Source: Aldehydirespirator sp965116865
GTDB lineage: Bacteria; Actinomycetota; Acidimicrobiia; Acidimicrobiales; Aldehydirespiratoraceae
Assembly: GCA_965116865.1 (NCBI GenBank)
Contig: OZ220727.1
Location: 248,001 to 312,000, forward strand
DNA: 64,000 nucleotides
Direction: 5' to 3'
Below the pieces are notes generated by a model that saw only the letters and a list, made by a program, of their open reading frames with translations, had not been told where the DNA came from and searched no databases. This document shows, piece by piece, positions 9,214-17,999 of the stretch (positions are counted from its first letter, which is position 1; each line of letters starts with the position of its first letter). The position numbers and the translations under genes are program-made.

Positions 9214-9529
9214 GCCGGGCCTCTTGCGGTGCCTGAGCCGGGCCTCTTGCGGTGCCTGAGCCGGGCCTCTTGCGGTGCCTGAGCCGGGCCTCTTGCGGTG
9301 CCTGAGCCGGGCCTCTTGCGGTGCCTGAGCCGGGCCTCTTGCGGTGCCTGAGCCGGGCCTCTTGCGGTGCCTGAGCCGGGCCTCTTGCGGTGCCTGAGCC
9401 GGGCCTCTTGCGGTGCCTGAGCCGGGCCTCTTGCGGTGCCTGAGCCGGGCCTCTTGCGGTGCCTGAGCCGGGCCTCTTGCGGTGCCTGAGCCGGGCCTCC
9501 TGCGGTGCCTGAGCCGGGCCTCCTGCGGC
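9208..9529. repeat. 23-bp tandem repeat, 14 copies, containing the cinA stop
   Basis: Fourteen exact-length units start every 23 bp from 9208 to 9507. The first contains the cinA TGA (9211-9213). The last two units share one C-for-T change. Unlike the 72-79 bp arrays, there is no extra half unit. 9530-9863 holds no recognisable gene or RNA; a weak family-B core match lies near 9690-9725. Confidence 0.95.
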
Positions 9530-9863
9530 GCCGTCCGCCGCGCCGTGTCCAGCGGTGGCAGCATCGCATCGTCGTACCATCGTCGGCGTCGTTCCCCTTC
9601 GAGGAGCGCGTCCGTGAAGCGGCCGAACGGACAGACCCGTCCCGCGGGCAGCCTCCGCGGGACGCACAGCGGGGCCGCGGTCGGGCGGCCCTCCGGTCGC
9701 AGCGGACAAGAGCGGGGATGGCAGTGCCGCACCTGACACGCTCGCGGGCAGTCTGCGCTCGCTCCAAGGGACGTGCCGTGCCGCGCTGTGACAGCCCTCC
9801 GTCATCGGGGTATCATGCGGCAAGGCTCCTATCTTCGACTCGCGAACGCCTGACTCACGAACA

Positions 9864-11105
9864 ATGAACTGGAAGTACTTGACCCTGATCGGAGTGGCCC
9901 TGCTCGCCGGGCTGGCGGCCGTCGGCTACATGCTCGGCTGGCCGCCCTTCTTCGACGACGGACCTCAGACCGCTCCGTCGGCAGTCGTCGCTGAGTCGTC
10001 ATCCACCACGGAGCCGCCGCCGTCCACAACGGCGAGGGCGCTCATCGAGGAAGTGCCCGACGTCGACGCCGTGCCGGATGTCCCCACCGAAGACTCCGAA
10101 CCGTCGGAGGCCCCCGCCGAAGGCTCCGGTGTCGACGACGACGACGGCGACGACGACGGCGACGAGGACGTGCCGTGCTGGAGCGTCACCGAAGGCGCCG
10201 ACCTGTTCAGCGACTTCGTCCTGATGGAGAACGTCTGCGTCCTCGACGACCACTTGGGCGGGGTCTTGCCGGGTGATGATGTGTCGGGAGTGGATGTTTC
10301 GGGTGGGGTTCTGCCGGGTGATGATGTGTCGGGAGTGGATGTTTCGGGTGGGGTTCTGCCGGGTGATGATGTGTCGGGAGTGGATGTTTCGGGCGGGGTC
10401 TTGCCGGGTGATGATGTGTCGGGAGTGGATGTTTCGGGCGGGGTTCTGCCGGGTGATGATGTGTCGGGAGTGGATGCTTTGGGCGGGGTTCTGCCGGGTG
10501 ATGATGTGTTCCGGGAGGGCCTGCTGGACGAGGGCCTGTCGGCCGCACGGGTGGGCTGGCGCTGTGCGGTGCAGACCGGACGGCTCGAGATGTTCGCCGG
10601 TATCGGCCGGTCTCCGACACTGCTGGGAAACGGCGAGGCGATGGTCCTGCTGCGGTTCAGCTCGCAGGAGGAGCCTGTCGTGCCGACATGGGAGATACGC
10701 GTGGTGGGCGAGGAGGGCGAGGAGGGCGAGGAGGGCGAGGAAGAGAAGTTCATCGTGTACGATGGGCTGTGGCAGCCCGCACCGAGGCTCGACCACGACC
10801 GTGCAGGCCTGCCGACATCGGAGCACGACCATCCCCTGACCGGCATCCAAGCCGGCAGCCTGAGGATTCTCCCGGAGCACGAGTCGTCCACCTCACGCTC
10901 CGACTACGACCAGCGGCAGGAGCACGCCCAGCACGCGCCCCATCTGGTCCACGCCCCGCAGAGCACCGCATCCGAAGCGTTGGAGAGCCTGCGCGAGACC
11001 GACAACGCCGCCGCCGTCCTGCACATCAGCATCGGCAGCGCGCAGGAGACCTTCGACGTCTCCGGATGGCAGGAGCACATCGCCGCGCTGGGTCCGTGCG
11101 GATAG
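9864..11105 (+). CDS. Membrane-anchored repeat protein of unknown function
   Basis: 413 residues starting MNWKYLTLIGVALLAGL, a single N-terminal membrane anchor or uncleaved signal. An extracytoplasmic acidic region follows (Asp/Glu/Pro rich, DDDDGDDDGDED). Residues about 132-215 hold five full copies plus a partial of a 15-residue repeat, GGVLPGDDVSGVDVS, encoded by 45-bp DNA repeats (about 10257-10510). A second part contains four successive GEE repeats. I do not recognise a catalytic motif. Cysteines at the repeat edges (VPCWSV, NVCVLDD, WRCAVQ) may form disulfides. The repeat length suggests a variable surface protein, but function is unknown. Confidence 0.7.
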   Translation: MNWKYLTLIGVALLAGLAAVGYMLGWPPFFDDGPQTAPSAVVAESSSTTEPPPSTTARALIEEVPDVDAVPDVPTEDSEPSEAPAEGSGVDDDDGDDDGDEDVPCWSVTEGADLFSDFVLMENVCVLDDHLGGVLPGDDVSGVDVSGGVLPGDDVSGVDVSGGVLPGDDVSGVDVSGGVLPGDDVSGVDVSGGVLPGDDVSGVDALGGVLPGDDVFREGLLDEGLSAARVGWRCAVQTGRLEMFAGIGRSPTLLGNGEAMVLLRFSSQEEPVVPTWEIRVVGEEGEEGEEGEEEKFIVYDGLWQPAPRLDHDRAGLPTSEHDHPLTGIQAGSLRILPEHESSTSRSDYDQRQEHAQHAPHLVHAPQSTASEALESLRETDNAAAVLHISIGSAQETFDVSGWQEHIAALGPCG

Positions 11106-11148
11106 GCCGAGCGGCCAGGGGAGTGACGAGGCCCGCAAGGGCGGGTCT

Positions 11149-11179
11149 GCTGCTGCCTGAGCGGCCCTCAGGCAGCAGC
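11149..11179 (+). terminator. Strong stem-loop after the repeat-protein gene
   Basis: A 13-bp GC-rich stem (core CTGCTGCCTGAG and its complement) with a 5-nt loop lies 44 bp after the 9864-11105 stop. There is no clear T-run, so it may block RNA decay or act as a non-canonical terminator. Confidence 0.55.
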
Positions 11180-11357
11180 GACGGGCAACGACGGACGCGA
11201 GCACCCACGGGATGCGACAACCGCCGGCCGGACACCCCCGACCCGCTGCACGCACAGGCGCCCAACACCGTTCGGGACGCCGCCGACAGAACAACCATCT
11301 ATCGGACTAGGAACGGTTCGAACCCGCCCGCACCCGTGATGGAGCGCCGCGACCCGG

Positions 11358-11393
11358 CCGGACGCGCCGAGCCTCCCTCGGCCGTGTCCGGCG
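11358..11393. terminator. Inverted repeat between convergent genes
   Basis: CCGGAC and GTCCGG enclose an inner CCGAG/CTCGG stem. It lies just past the 3' end of the GNAT gene (minus strand), where a bidirectional terminator would sit. The remainder of 11106-11417 shows no gene. Confidence 0.4.
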
Positions 11394-11417
11394 CGCGGCC
11401 GGTCCCCGTGTGACGGG

Positions 11418-12416
11418 TCACGGAGCAAGGCCGGATCCGAGAGCCTCCAGGTCCGCCTGCCAGAAGCCTGTCAGGCGGGTGGGCTGGAAGCCCATCTCGT
11501 CGTTGATTGCCAGCATGTGGGCGTTGCTGGTGGCATTGCCGGTCTGAAGCCACGCCACGTCGGGCTCGTCGGTCCGCAGCCGCCGCCACATCGACGCCTT
11601 CAACAGGCGTCCGATGCGCCGGCCCCGGTGGGCGGGCAGCACCACGGTGGACCACTGCCACGACGCCGCGGGCCGGTGGCGGTTGACGAAGACCTCGGTG
11701 GTGCCGGCTGTCTCGCCCTCGGCGGTGACCGCCAGCACGCCATGAGACTCCAGTCCGCGGGCGTTGCGGGCCTCGATCTCGGCACGGACCATCGCCGCGT
11801 CGACCACGGTGTCGGCCATCTCGAGGTCGTCGGTCGGGGCGTCGTTCATCGCATTGGCCGCTGCCACCAGAGCGCCGATCCATTCCTCGGGACAGCGGCG
11901 CGACCAGTAGACCAACTCGAGGCCGCTCGGACCGGTCCCGGCCCATTGCTCCATGAGCCGGGAGTCGACCGCTGCCATGTCCAAGCGGGACTCCTGTTCG
12001 GTGTAGCGCATCTCGGCGCCCATTCCGGTCCAGAAGTCGTGGGCGTGCGGGGTGCAGTCTCCACATGCGATCACCGAGGTTCGTCCGTCGGTCCGGGCCC
12101 GTCCGAGCAGCTCCGCGAGGACCGCGGCAGCGGTGTCGCCGTCCGGCGGGGTGATCTCGACGCCGGCCAGGTTGAGGTTGTCCACGTCCGACGCGAGCTC
12201 GAGGTGCCCGATGGCGGCGGCCGCGCCGCTGTCCGCGAAGGCGACCACCCGCTGATGGCGGCAGTAGTCGGTGGCGTCGTCAGCGAAGAGAGCCCGCAGT
12301 TCGGCGGCGGGGGTGACGGGCAGGTGAGGGTCGCGTGCGCCGTCCACCGACTGCTGGAACTCGAGCGCGGCCGCGAACTGTTCGCTGTCCAGTGACCGGG
12401 CGTCGATGATCAGCAC
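11418..12416 (-). CDS. GNAT-family N-acetyltransferase, two-domain
   Basis: 332 residues from a GTG start. The C-terminal half shows the acetyl-CoA site pattern (TEVFVNRHRPAASWQWSTVV, then HRGRRIGRLLKASM, the Q/R-x-x-G-x-G/A motif) and the terminal NDEMGFQP motif. The N-terminal half is a weaker GNAT-like fold, so the protein has the tandem-GNAT layout of mycothiol synthase MshD and related enzymes. Substrate cannot be read from sequence; MshD is possible, but I do not assign it. Convergent with the repeat-protein gene. Confidence 0.78.
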   Translation of the reverse strand: MLIIDARSLDSEQFAAALEFQQSVDGARDPHLPVTPAAELRALFADDATDYCRHQRVVAFADSGAAAAIGHLELASDVDNLNLAGVEITPPDGDTAAAVLAELLGRARTDGRTSVIACGDCTPHAHDFWTGMGAEMRYTEQESRLDMAAVDSRLMEQWAGTGPSGLELVYWSRRCPEEWIGALVAAANAMNDAPTDDLEMADTVVDAAMVRAEIEARNARGLESHGVLAVTAEGETAGTTEVFVNRHRPAASWQWSTVVLPAHRGRRIGRLLKASMWRRLRTDEPDVAWLQTGNATSNAHMLAINDEMGFQPTRLTGFWQADLEALGSGLAP

Positions 12417-12494
12417 CGCCCGATTGTACGGCCGACGCCATATGCGGGAAGCCGCGGCCGCCTGTGCTCGGGTCGCGCTGCCGGTCGAGCAGCC

Positions 12495-12757
12495 CGGTCG
12501 AGGCTTGTTGCGTCGTTCGGGTCGTTGTTTGCCTGAGGTCTGCTCTGTTCGGCTCGTGGGGCGACGGCGGTCGAGGCTTGTTGCGTCGTTCGGGTCGTTG
12601 TTTGCCTGAGGTCTGCTCTGTTCGGCTCGTGGGGCGACGGCGGTCGAGGCTTGTTGCGTCGTTCGGGTCGTTGTTTGCCTGAGGTCTGCTCTGTTCGGCT
12701 CGTGGGGCGACGGCGGTCGAGGCTTGTTGCGTCGACCGGGTCGTCGTTCGTCTGATG
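12495..12757. repeat. 73-bp tandem array, three units plus a diverged partial
   Basis: Units start at 12495, 12568 and 12641; a fourth start at 12714 matches for 21 bp and then with scattered mismatches for about 20 more. It occupies the gap between the GNAT start and the msrB stop, both on the minus strand. No gene is seen in 12417-12797. Confidence 0.88.
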
Positions 12758-12797
12758 CCGGCCTTCGCAGCGCCGTAGGCGGTTCGGGCGCGGCCCG

Positions 12798-13214
12798 TCA
12801 GTCGGCGGTGCGCTCGAGGCGCAGCGAGGCCGAGTTCATGCAGTAGCGCTCACCTGTGGGCTGGGGGCCGTCGTCGAAGCGGTGGCCGAGGTGGGCGCCG
12901 CAGTTGGCGCAGAGGGCCTCCTCGCGGACCGTGCCGAGACTGCGGTCGGTGCGGATCTCCACCGCGTCGGGGTCGAGCGCTTCCCAGAAGCTGGGCCATC
13001 CGGTGCCCGACTCGTACTTGGCGCCGCTGGAGAACAGGGGGGCGTCGCACACGACGCAGTGGTAGGCGCCGTCGTCGTGGCAGTTCCAGTACTCGCCGGT
13101 GAAGGCACGCTCGGTGCCGGCCTGCTGGGTGATCCGGTACTGCTGGGGGGTGAGGCGATCCCGCAACTCGGTTTCGTCGAAGGTCCGGCGCACGGGGAAG
13201 GTCTGCGAGGTCAC
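12798..13214 (-). CDS. msrB: Peptide-methionine (R)-S-oxide reductase MsrB
   Basis: 138 residues, normal length for stand-alone MsrB. It repairs methionine-R-sulfoxide in proteins. The zinc cysteines are CVVC and CANC, the substrate site is SGTGWPSFW, and the catalytic cysteine is in RYCMNSASL. The GTG start gives MTSQTFPVRRTFDETELR, a usual N-terminus. It is divergent from recA across a 392-bp gap. Confidence 0.95.
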   Translation of the reverse strand: MTSQTFPVRRTFDETELRDRLTPQQYRITQQAGTERAFTGEYWNCHDDGAYHCVVCDAPLFSSGAKYESGTGWPSFWEALDPDAVEIRTDRSLGTVREEALCANCGAHLGHRFDDGPQPTGERYCMNSASLRLERTAD

Positions 13215-13429
13215 GGTGGTTGCCTTTCTGTGGTCCGGACATGCCGACGAGCGGGTTCGGCACTTTGAGGGAAGATTCGACGGAGCGTCGTGTTGTCTTT
13301 CTCCTGTGCTGGTCTACGGTAGGCGACGCACGCGGTCTTCGTGTGGTTCCCGGCCGGCGAACCGAGTCCGCGGCGCCTCGATGCGAGCGCGGCCGGCCCG
13401 CTCGATCCCCGCTGAGCGGATGCACGACT

Positions 13430-13441
13430 GAACACTTGTTC
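13430..13441. promoter_or_regulatory. SOS box (LexA operator) upstream of recA
   Basis: GAACACTTGTTC is a perfect GAAC-N4-GTTC palindrome, the actinobacterial/Gram-positive LexA site. It lies 166 bp before the recA ATG. The same core occurs three times by lexA at 32.2 kb. Confidence 0.88.
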
Positions 13442-13606
13442 GCAACTATCCTGTCTGTAACTACACTGTCGTAAGCTGTGCGAGGAGCGACGGCGCCCGA
13501 CCGGGCCTGTCACACCCCCCGCGTAGCTTCGCCAAGCATCCCCGACGCGCCGAGAGGCCACCAGACATCCACCCGCCCCGAGGGGCACAGACACAGGGAG
13601 AAGGAC

Positions 13607-14647
13607 ATGGACAATCGACACAAGGCACTGGACATGGCCATGAGCCAGATCGACAAGCAGTTCGGCCAGGGCTCGGTCATGAAGATGGGCGAGAAGGCCG
13701 CCATGAACATCGAGGCGGTCCCGACGGGGGCGCTGTCGCTGGACCTGGCCCTCGGCATCGGGGGCCTGCCCCGGGGCCGGGTCACCGAGATCTACGGGCC
13801 GGAGTCCTCGGGCAAGACCACCCTCGCCACTCACGTGGTGGCCGAGGCCCAGCGCAACGGCGGCATCTGCGCCTACATGGACGCCGAGCACGCCATGGAC
13901 CCTGCCTACGCCAAGGCCATCGGCGTGGACATCGACGAGCTGCTCATATCGCAGCCCGACACCGGCGAGCAGGCTTTGGAGATCACCGACATGCTGATCC
14001 GCTCCGGGGCGATCGACGTGGTGGTGATCGACTCGGTGGCCGCGCTCACCCCGCGCGCCGAGCTCGAGGGCGACATGGGCGACAGCCACGTCGGCCTGCA
14101 GGCCCGGCTCATGTCGCAGGCCCTGCGCAAGCTCACCTCCAACCTCAACAAGTCCAACACCATCTGCATCTTCATCAACCAGCTGCGCGAGAAGATCGGG
14201 GTGATGTTCGGCTCGCCGGAGACCACGCCCGGCGGCCGGGCGCTCAAGTTCTACTCGTCGGTGCGGCTCGACATCCGCCGGATCGAGTCGATCAAGAACG
14301 GCATGGAGGTGGTGGGCAACCGCACCCGGGTGAAGGTGGTGAAGAACAAGTGCGCCCCGCCGTTCAAGCAGGCCGAGTTCGACATCATGTACGGCCAGGG
14401 CATCTCCCGTGAGGGCTCGGTGCTGGACTTGGCCGTCGCCGAGTCCATCGTCAAGAAGTCTGGTGCGTGGTACACCTACGAGGGCGAGCAGCTCGGCCAG
14501 GGCCGCGAGAACGCCAAGGCGTTCCTGCGGGACAATCCCGAGCTGATGGTCGAGATCTCCGACCTGGTCTGGCGGGCCGTGATGCCCGACCCCGAGCCCG
14601 CGCCCGACCAGCCCGCAGCATCGGAGACCTCAGCCACCGCCGTCTGA
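13607..14647 (+). CDS. recA: Recombinase RecA
   Basis: 346 residues, full length. The start is ATG 13607 (MDNRHKALDMAMSQIDKQFG), preceded by a GGGAGAAGGA ribosome-binding region; upstream in-frame codons are not RecA-like. Walker A is GPESSGKTT, and the DNA-binding loops and FINQLREKIGVMFGSPETT are intact. It catalyses homologous strand exchange and stimulates LexA self-cleavage. The upstream SOS box indicates LexA control. recX, usual next to recA in actinobacteria, is absent: 14648-14881 holds no recognisable gene. Confidence 0.98.
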   Translation: MDNRHKALDMAMSQIDKQFGQGSVMKMGEKAAMNIEAVPTGALSLDLALGIGGLPRGRVTEIYGPESSGKTTLATHVVAEAQRNGGICAYMDAEHAMDPAYAKAIGVDIDELLISQPDTGEQALEITDMLIRSGAIDVVVIDSVAALTPRAELEGDMGDSHVGLQARLMSQALRKLTSNLNKSNTICIFINQLREKIGVMFGSPETTPGGRALKFYSSVRLDIRRIESIKNGMEVVGNRTRVKVVKNKCAPPFKQAEFDIMYGQGISREGSVLDLAVAESIVKKSGAWYTYEGEQLGQGRENAKAFLRDNPELMVEISDLVWRAVMPDPEPAPDQPAASETSATAV

Positions 14648-14881
14648 CACTCGGATCAGTCGGACGCGCTGCCATACCAACACGGTGGAGCTTGCCGGTT
14701 CCTCTGGCGATACGGAGTCCGGGACTTCATAGAAGCGGTCTCAGTCGCAAGGTGCGGGGCCCAGGGTTCCAGGACTAGCCGGGCAAGAATCGACTGCGTG
14801 CGCGTGGCGCGCGGAGAGAGGTTGAAAGAGATCCGCTGGGAAGCTCGCAGGTCACCTCGCCCGAAGCCGTAGCCTGGGAGT

Positions 14882-16384
14882 GTGCGGACCTATGCGATCC
14901 GCACCTTCGGGTGCCAGATGAACGAGCACGACTCCGAGAGGATCGCGGGCCTGCTCGAGGATGACGGGTACCAGCGCGCCTCCGTCCTCGAAGAGGCCGA
15001 CGTGATGGTGCTCAACACCTGCTGCATCCGGGAGAACGCCGACAACAAGCTGTACGGCGCCCTGGGCCGGCTCAAGGCCGTCAAGGCCAAGCGGCCCGGC
15101 GCGCTCATCGCGGTGGCCGGCTGCCTCGCCCAGAAGGACCGGGAGCTGGTCCGGGAGCGAGCCGGCCACGTCGACGTGGTGTTCGGCACCCACAACGTTC
15201 ACCGGGCCGCGGAGCTGATCGACCACGCCCGCCGACACGGACCGGTCGTCGAGATCCTGACGGAGACAGTCCGCGACGATGTGGAGACGTTCCCGTCGGC
15301 TCTGCCCGTGCGGAGGGAAGCCGCCCATTCCGCCTGGGTCACGATCCAGATCGGCTGCGACAACAGCTGCACGTTCTGCATCGTGCCCGCGGTGCGAGGC
15401 CCCGAGATCAGCCGCCCCTTCGGTGAACTGGTCGACGAGGTGCGGGATCTGGCCGCGGGCGGCGTCAGCGAGGTCACCCTGCTGGGCCAGAACGTCAACA
15501 GCTACGGCCGCGACCTGGCCCTGTCGCGCCGGGGAAGCGCCAACGGCGACGGGGCCGCGGCCGGCGACGACAGCTGGTGGTGCGGGTCGCGTTGGCTGTC
15601 GGACCGGCGGGCCCGCCCGCTGTTCGCCGACCTGCTCCGGGCTGTGGGTGAGATCGACGGCATCCGGCGGGTTCGCTTCACCAGCCCGCATCCCAAGGAC
15701 CTGCGTCCCGAGACGATCGCGGCCATGAGCGAGGTACCGGCGGTTTGCGAACACCTGCACCTGCCGCTGCAGTCGGGCAGCAACACCGTGCTGCGGGCCA
15801 TGCGCCGGGGATACACCGCCGAGCGCTACCTGGAGCGACTCCGGGCTGCCCGGGCCGCCGTGGGCGATCTGGCCGTCTCCACCGACATCATCGTCGGGTT
15901 CCCCGGCGAGACCGAGCGCGACTTCGAGCAGACCCTCGAGGCGGCCGCCGAGGCCCGCTACGACAGCGCCTTCACGTTCATCTTCTCGCCCCGGCCCGGA
16001 ACGGTCGCGGCCGGCATGGGCGACCGGTTGGTGCCCCACGAAGTGTCCGTGGACCGTTACGAGCGGCTGCGGCGGGTGATCGAGCGGTCCAGCCGGCTCG
16101 CCAACGAGGCCCGCATCGGCCGGGTCGAGGAAGTCGTCGTGGAGGGACCCGGCAAGAAGGATCCGTCCGTCACAACCGGGCGCACCCGGCGCAACACCCT
16201 GGCGCACTTCCCGTCACCGGCCGGCGGAACGCCGCCGACCGGCACCTACGCCCGGGTCGAGATCATCGGAGCCGCGGCGAACTTCCTGCAGGGCCGGTTG
16301 GTGAGAGTCGAGGAAGCGCCGTCGCAGGCGACAACGCGAGGCATTGCGATGTCTCGGCGCCTCATCCCGATCGCGGCTGTCTGA
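14882..16384 (+). CDS. miaB: tRNA-2-methylthio-N6-dimethylallyladenosine synthase MiaB
   Basis: Radical-SAM methylthiotransferase acting on i6A37 of tRNAs, after MiaA. The N-terminal domain has TFGCQMNEHDSE, NTCCIRE and AGCLAQ cysteines; the radical-SAM site is CDNSCTFC; a TRAM domain ends the protein. GTG start at 14882. A 30-odd residue insertion after SYGRDL (with Trp-Trp and Gly-rich sequence) is longer than in many homologs. The C-terminus runs past the start region of miaA, and the two genes act consecutively on the same base. Confidence 0.95.
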   Translation: MRTYAIRTFGCQMNEHDSERIAGLLEDDGYQRASVLEEADVMVLNTCCIRENADNKLYGALGRLKAVKAKRPGALIAVAGCLAQKDRELVRERAGHVDVVFGTHNVHRAAELIDHARRHGPVVEILTETVRDDVETFPSALPVRREAAHSAWVTIQIGCDNSCTFCIVPAVRGPEISRPFGELVDEVRDLAAGGVSEVTLLGQNVNSYGRDLALSRRGSANGDGAAAGDDSWWCGSRWLSDRRARPLFADLLRAVGEIDGIRRVRFTSPHPKDLRPETIAAMSEVPAVCEHLHLPLQSGSNTVLRAMRRGYTAERYLERLRAARAAVGDLAVSTDIIVGFPGETERDFEQTLEAAAEARYDSAFTFIFSPRPGTVAAGMGDRLVPHEVSVDRYERLRRVIERSSRLANEARIGRVEEVVVEGPGKKDPSVTTGRTRRNTLAHFPSPAGGTPPTGTYARVEIIGAAANFLQGRLVRVEEAPSQATTRGIAMSRRLIPIAAV

Positions 16385-16466
16385 GAAGGCGGTGGCGTCG
16401 GCGCCGGAAGCCGACGCTCGACCTGTCGGCGCGGCGTTGGCCCACATCGCAGAGCGCGCACTGCGG

Positions 16467-17363
16467 ATGGAGCAGCCACTGGTAGTCGTCGGCCCGACCG
16501 CCTCCGGCAAGTCTGAGGTCGCCATGGGGGTGGCCCGGATGATCGGCGGGGCCGAGATCGTGGCCCTCGACTCCATGCAGGTCTACCGGGGCATGGACAT
16601 CGGCACGGCAAGTCCTACCGCAGTCGAGCAGGCCGAAATGCCCCACCATCTGGTCGACCTGGTGGACCCGTCTGAGGAGTTCGCGGTGGCCGACCTCCAG
16701 GCGCGGGCCACGGCGGTGATCGACGAGATCCGCGGCCGCGACGCAGTGCCCGTGCTCGTTGGTGGCACGGGCCTGTACGTGCGTGCTGTGATCGACCAGC
16801 TCCGGATCCCGGGGCGCAACCCGCAGGTGCGCGCCGAACTCGAGGCGGAGTCCGATACAGCGGCCCTTCACAGACGCTTGGCTGAGCTCGATCCGGTCGC
16901 GGCCGGCCGCATGGCGCCGACCAACCGGCGCAGGGTCGTGCGAGCCCTCGAAGTCACCGTCGGCAGCGGGCGACCCTTCTCGTCCTACGGGCCCGGCCTG
17001 ACGCACTACCCGCCCACACAGTTCGCTCAGGTAGGCCTGCGATGGGACCGCGACCAGCTCGACGAGCGCATCGCGGCCCGCTACCGGCGCCAGATGGCCG
17101 ACGGCTTCCTGGACGAGGTGCGGTCCTTGGCCACTGGCCCCATCTCCAGGACCGCATCGCAGGCTCTCGGCTACAAGGAACTGCTCACCCACATTCGGGG
17201 CGAGACCACCCTCGACGAGGCGTTTGAGCTCGCCGTAGCGCGCACCCGGCGCTTCGCCCGCCGCCAGGAGCGCTGGTTCCGCCGCGACCCCCGCATCGTA
17301 TGGCTCGACGCCCCCACCACCCCCACCGAGGTGCTGTCCGCCTGGAACAGCGCACTGGTGTGA
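16467..17363 (+). CDS. miaA: tRNA dimethylallyltransferase MiaA
   Basis: Adds the dimethylallyl group to A37 of tRNAs reading U-starting codons. I chose ATG 16467 (MEQPLVVVGPTASGKSE) because the family normally starts just before this P-loop; a GTG at 16392 would add 25 residues. The signature ALDSMQVYRGMDIGTA, GGTGLYVRAV and QALGYKELL are present, and the length (298 residues) is normal. A second, diverged and deleted copy of its N-terminal segment lies at 24956-25148. Confidence 0.95.
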   Translation: MEQPLVVVGPTASGKSEVAMGVARMIGGAEIVALDSMQVYRGMDIGTASPTAVEQAEMPHHLVDLVDPSEEFAVADLQARATAVIDEIRGRDAVPVLVGGTGLYVRAVIDQLRIPGRNPQVRAELEAESDTAALHRRLAELDPVAAGRMAPTNRRRVVRALEVTVGSGRPFSSYGPGLTHYPPTQFAQVGLRWDRDQLDERIAARYRRQMADGFLDEVRSLATGPISRTASQALGYKELLTHIRGETTLDEAFELAVARTRRFARRQERWFRRDPRIVWLDAPTTPTEVLSAWNSALV

Positions 17364-17384
17364 CAACGTCCGTGGTTGTCGCAC

Positions 17385-17485
17385 CTAGTGGTCCGTCGCT
17401 GAATTGGTCGGGGCGTCTGTAGCCATTTCAAGCTGGGGCTAGAGCCCTCCGCGCTGCCCTAGCCATTTCGACGACATACCACTAG
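17385..17485. mobile_element. CTAG-ended MITE, family A, copy 1
   Basis: 101 bp beginning CTAGTGGTCCGTCGCTGAA and ending in the imperfect complement ACGACATACCACTAG. CTAG at both ends is probably the duplicated target. No ORF. Copies are at 23926, 31386 (inverted) and 42690. Here it abuts the broken end of the duplicated ATPase fragment. Confidence 0.88.
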
Positions 17486-17852
17486 GTCCACGGTCTGCTT
17501 GACGGCGCGGACCACTCGGTCACCGCCGAGTTGGACCTCGTCCACTACGAGCGGATGGGCTTGGTCGAGCAGGAATCCCTGCGGGTCGGCCAATGCGGCA
17601 TCGAGGGTGGCCTCGTCGTCGAGCGATGCGTAGGCGCCATGGCGACTCGATGCCACAAGGCGGGCCAGAGTCGACTTGCCGCACTGCCTGGCTCCATGGA
17701 GCACCACGACCCGGAAGCTGTCCAGGGCCTCCTCGACTAGAGGCAGCATCTGACGAGCAACGATCCCCACTCGGGCCACGGGCATCGCCTGCGAGCACCC
17801 CCTCCGGCCGCTCGTGCAGCATCTGACGAGCAACGATCCCCACCCGGGCCAC
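17486..17852 (-). pseudogene. 5' fragment of AAA/DUF4143 ATPase, duplicate of 22507-23805
   Basis: The minus strand encodes the N-terminal hundred residues of the ATPase at 22.5-23.8 kb, almost identical in DNA, including Walker A (HGARQCGKST). It stops at MITE copy 1, so the gene lacks its remaining three quarters. The duplication continues past the start into the AT-rich promoter region to about 17939. A 73-bp insertion absent from the intact paralog splits the first codons. Confidence 0.87.
17743..17852. repeat. A37-X36-A37 insertion scar in the ATPase fragment
   Basis: 17743-17779 is repeated at 17816-17852 with one mismatch, separated by 36 bp of unrelated sequence. The paralogous locus (about 23773-23809) has A once and no X, so X plus one A were gained here. 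Confidence 0.9.
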
Positions 17853-17999
17853 CCTAGCGCCCAATCACAAAAATCGTGGTTTACTAATCCTAATTTCATG
17901 ATCGCCATAATCCCAATTTATTGCAGATTTGGCGGGGGGCGGTATCCCCTATTGTCCCCCGTTTGGGGAACAGCTATGGTTTGTGGGGGAGGTTGAGCA

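Noticed and set aside
11305..11330. tRNA-like T-loop (GGTTCGAACC)
   Set aside because: The T stem does not pair beyond three bases and no acceptor, D or anticodon arm can be built on either strand.
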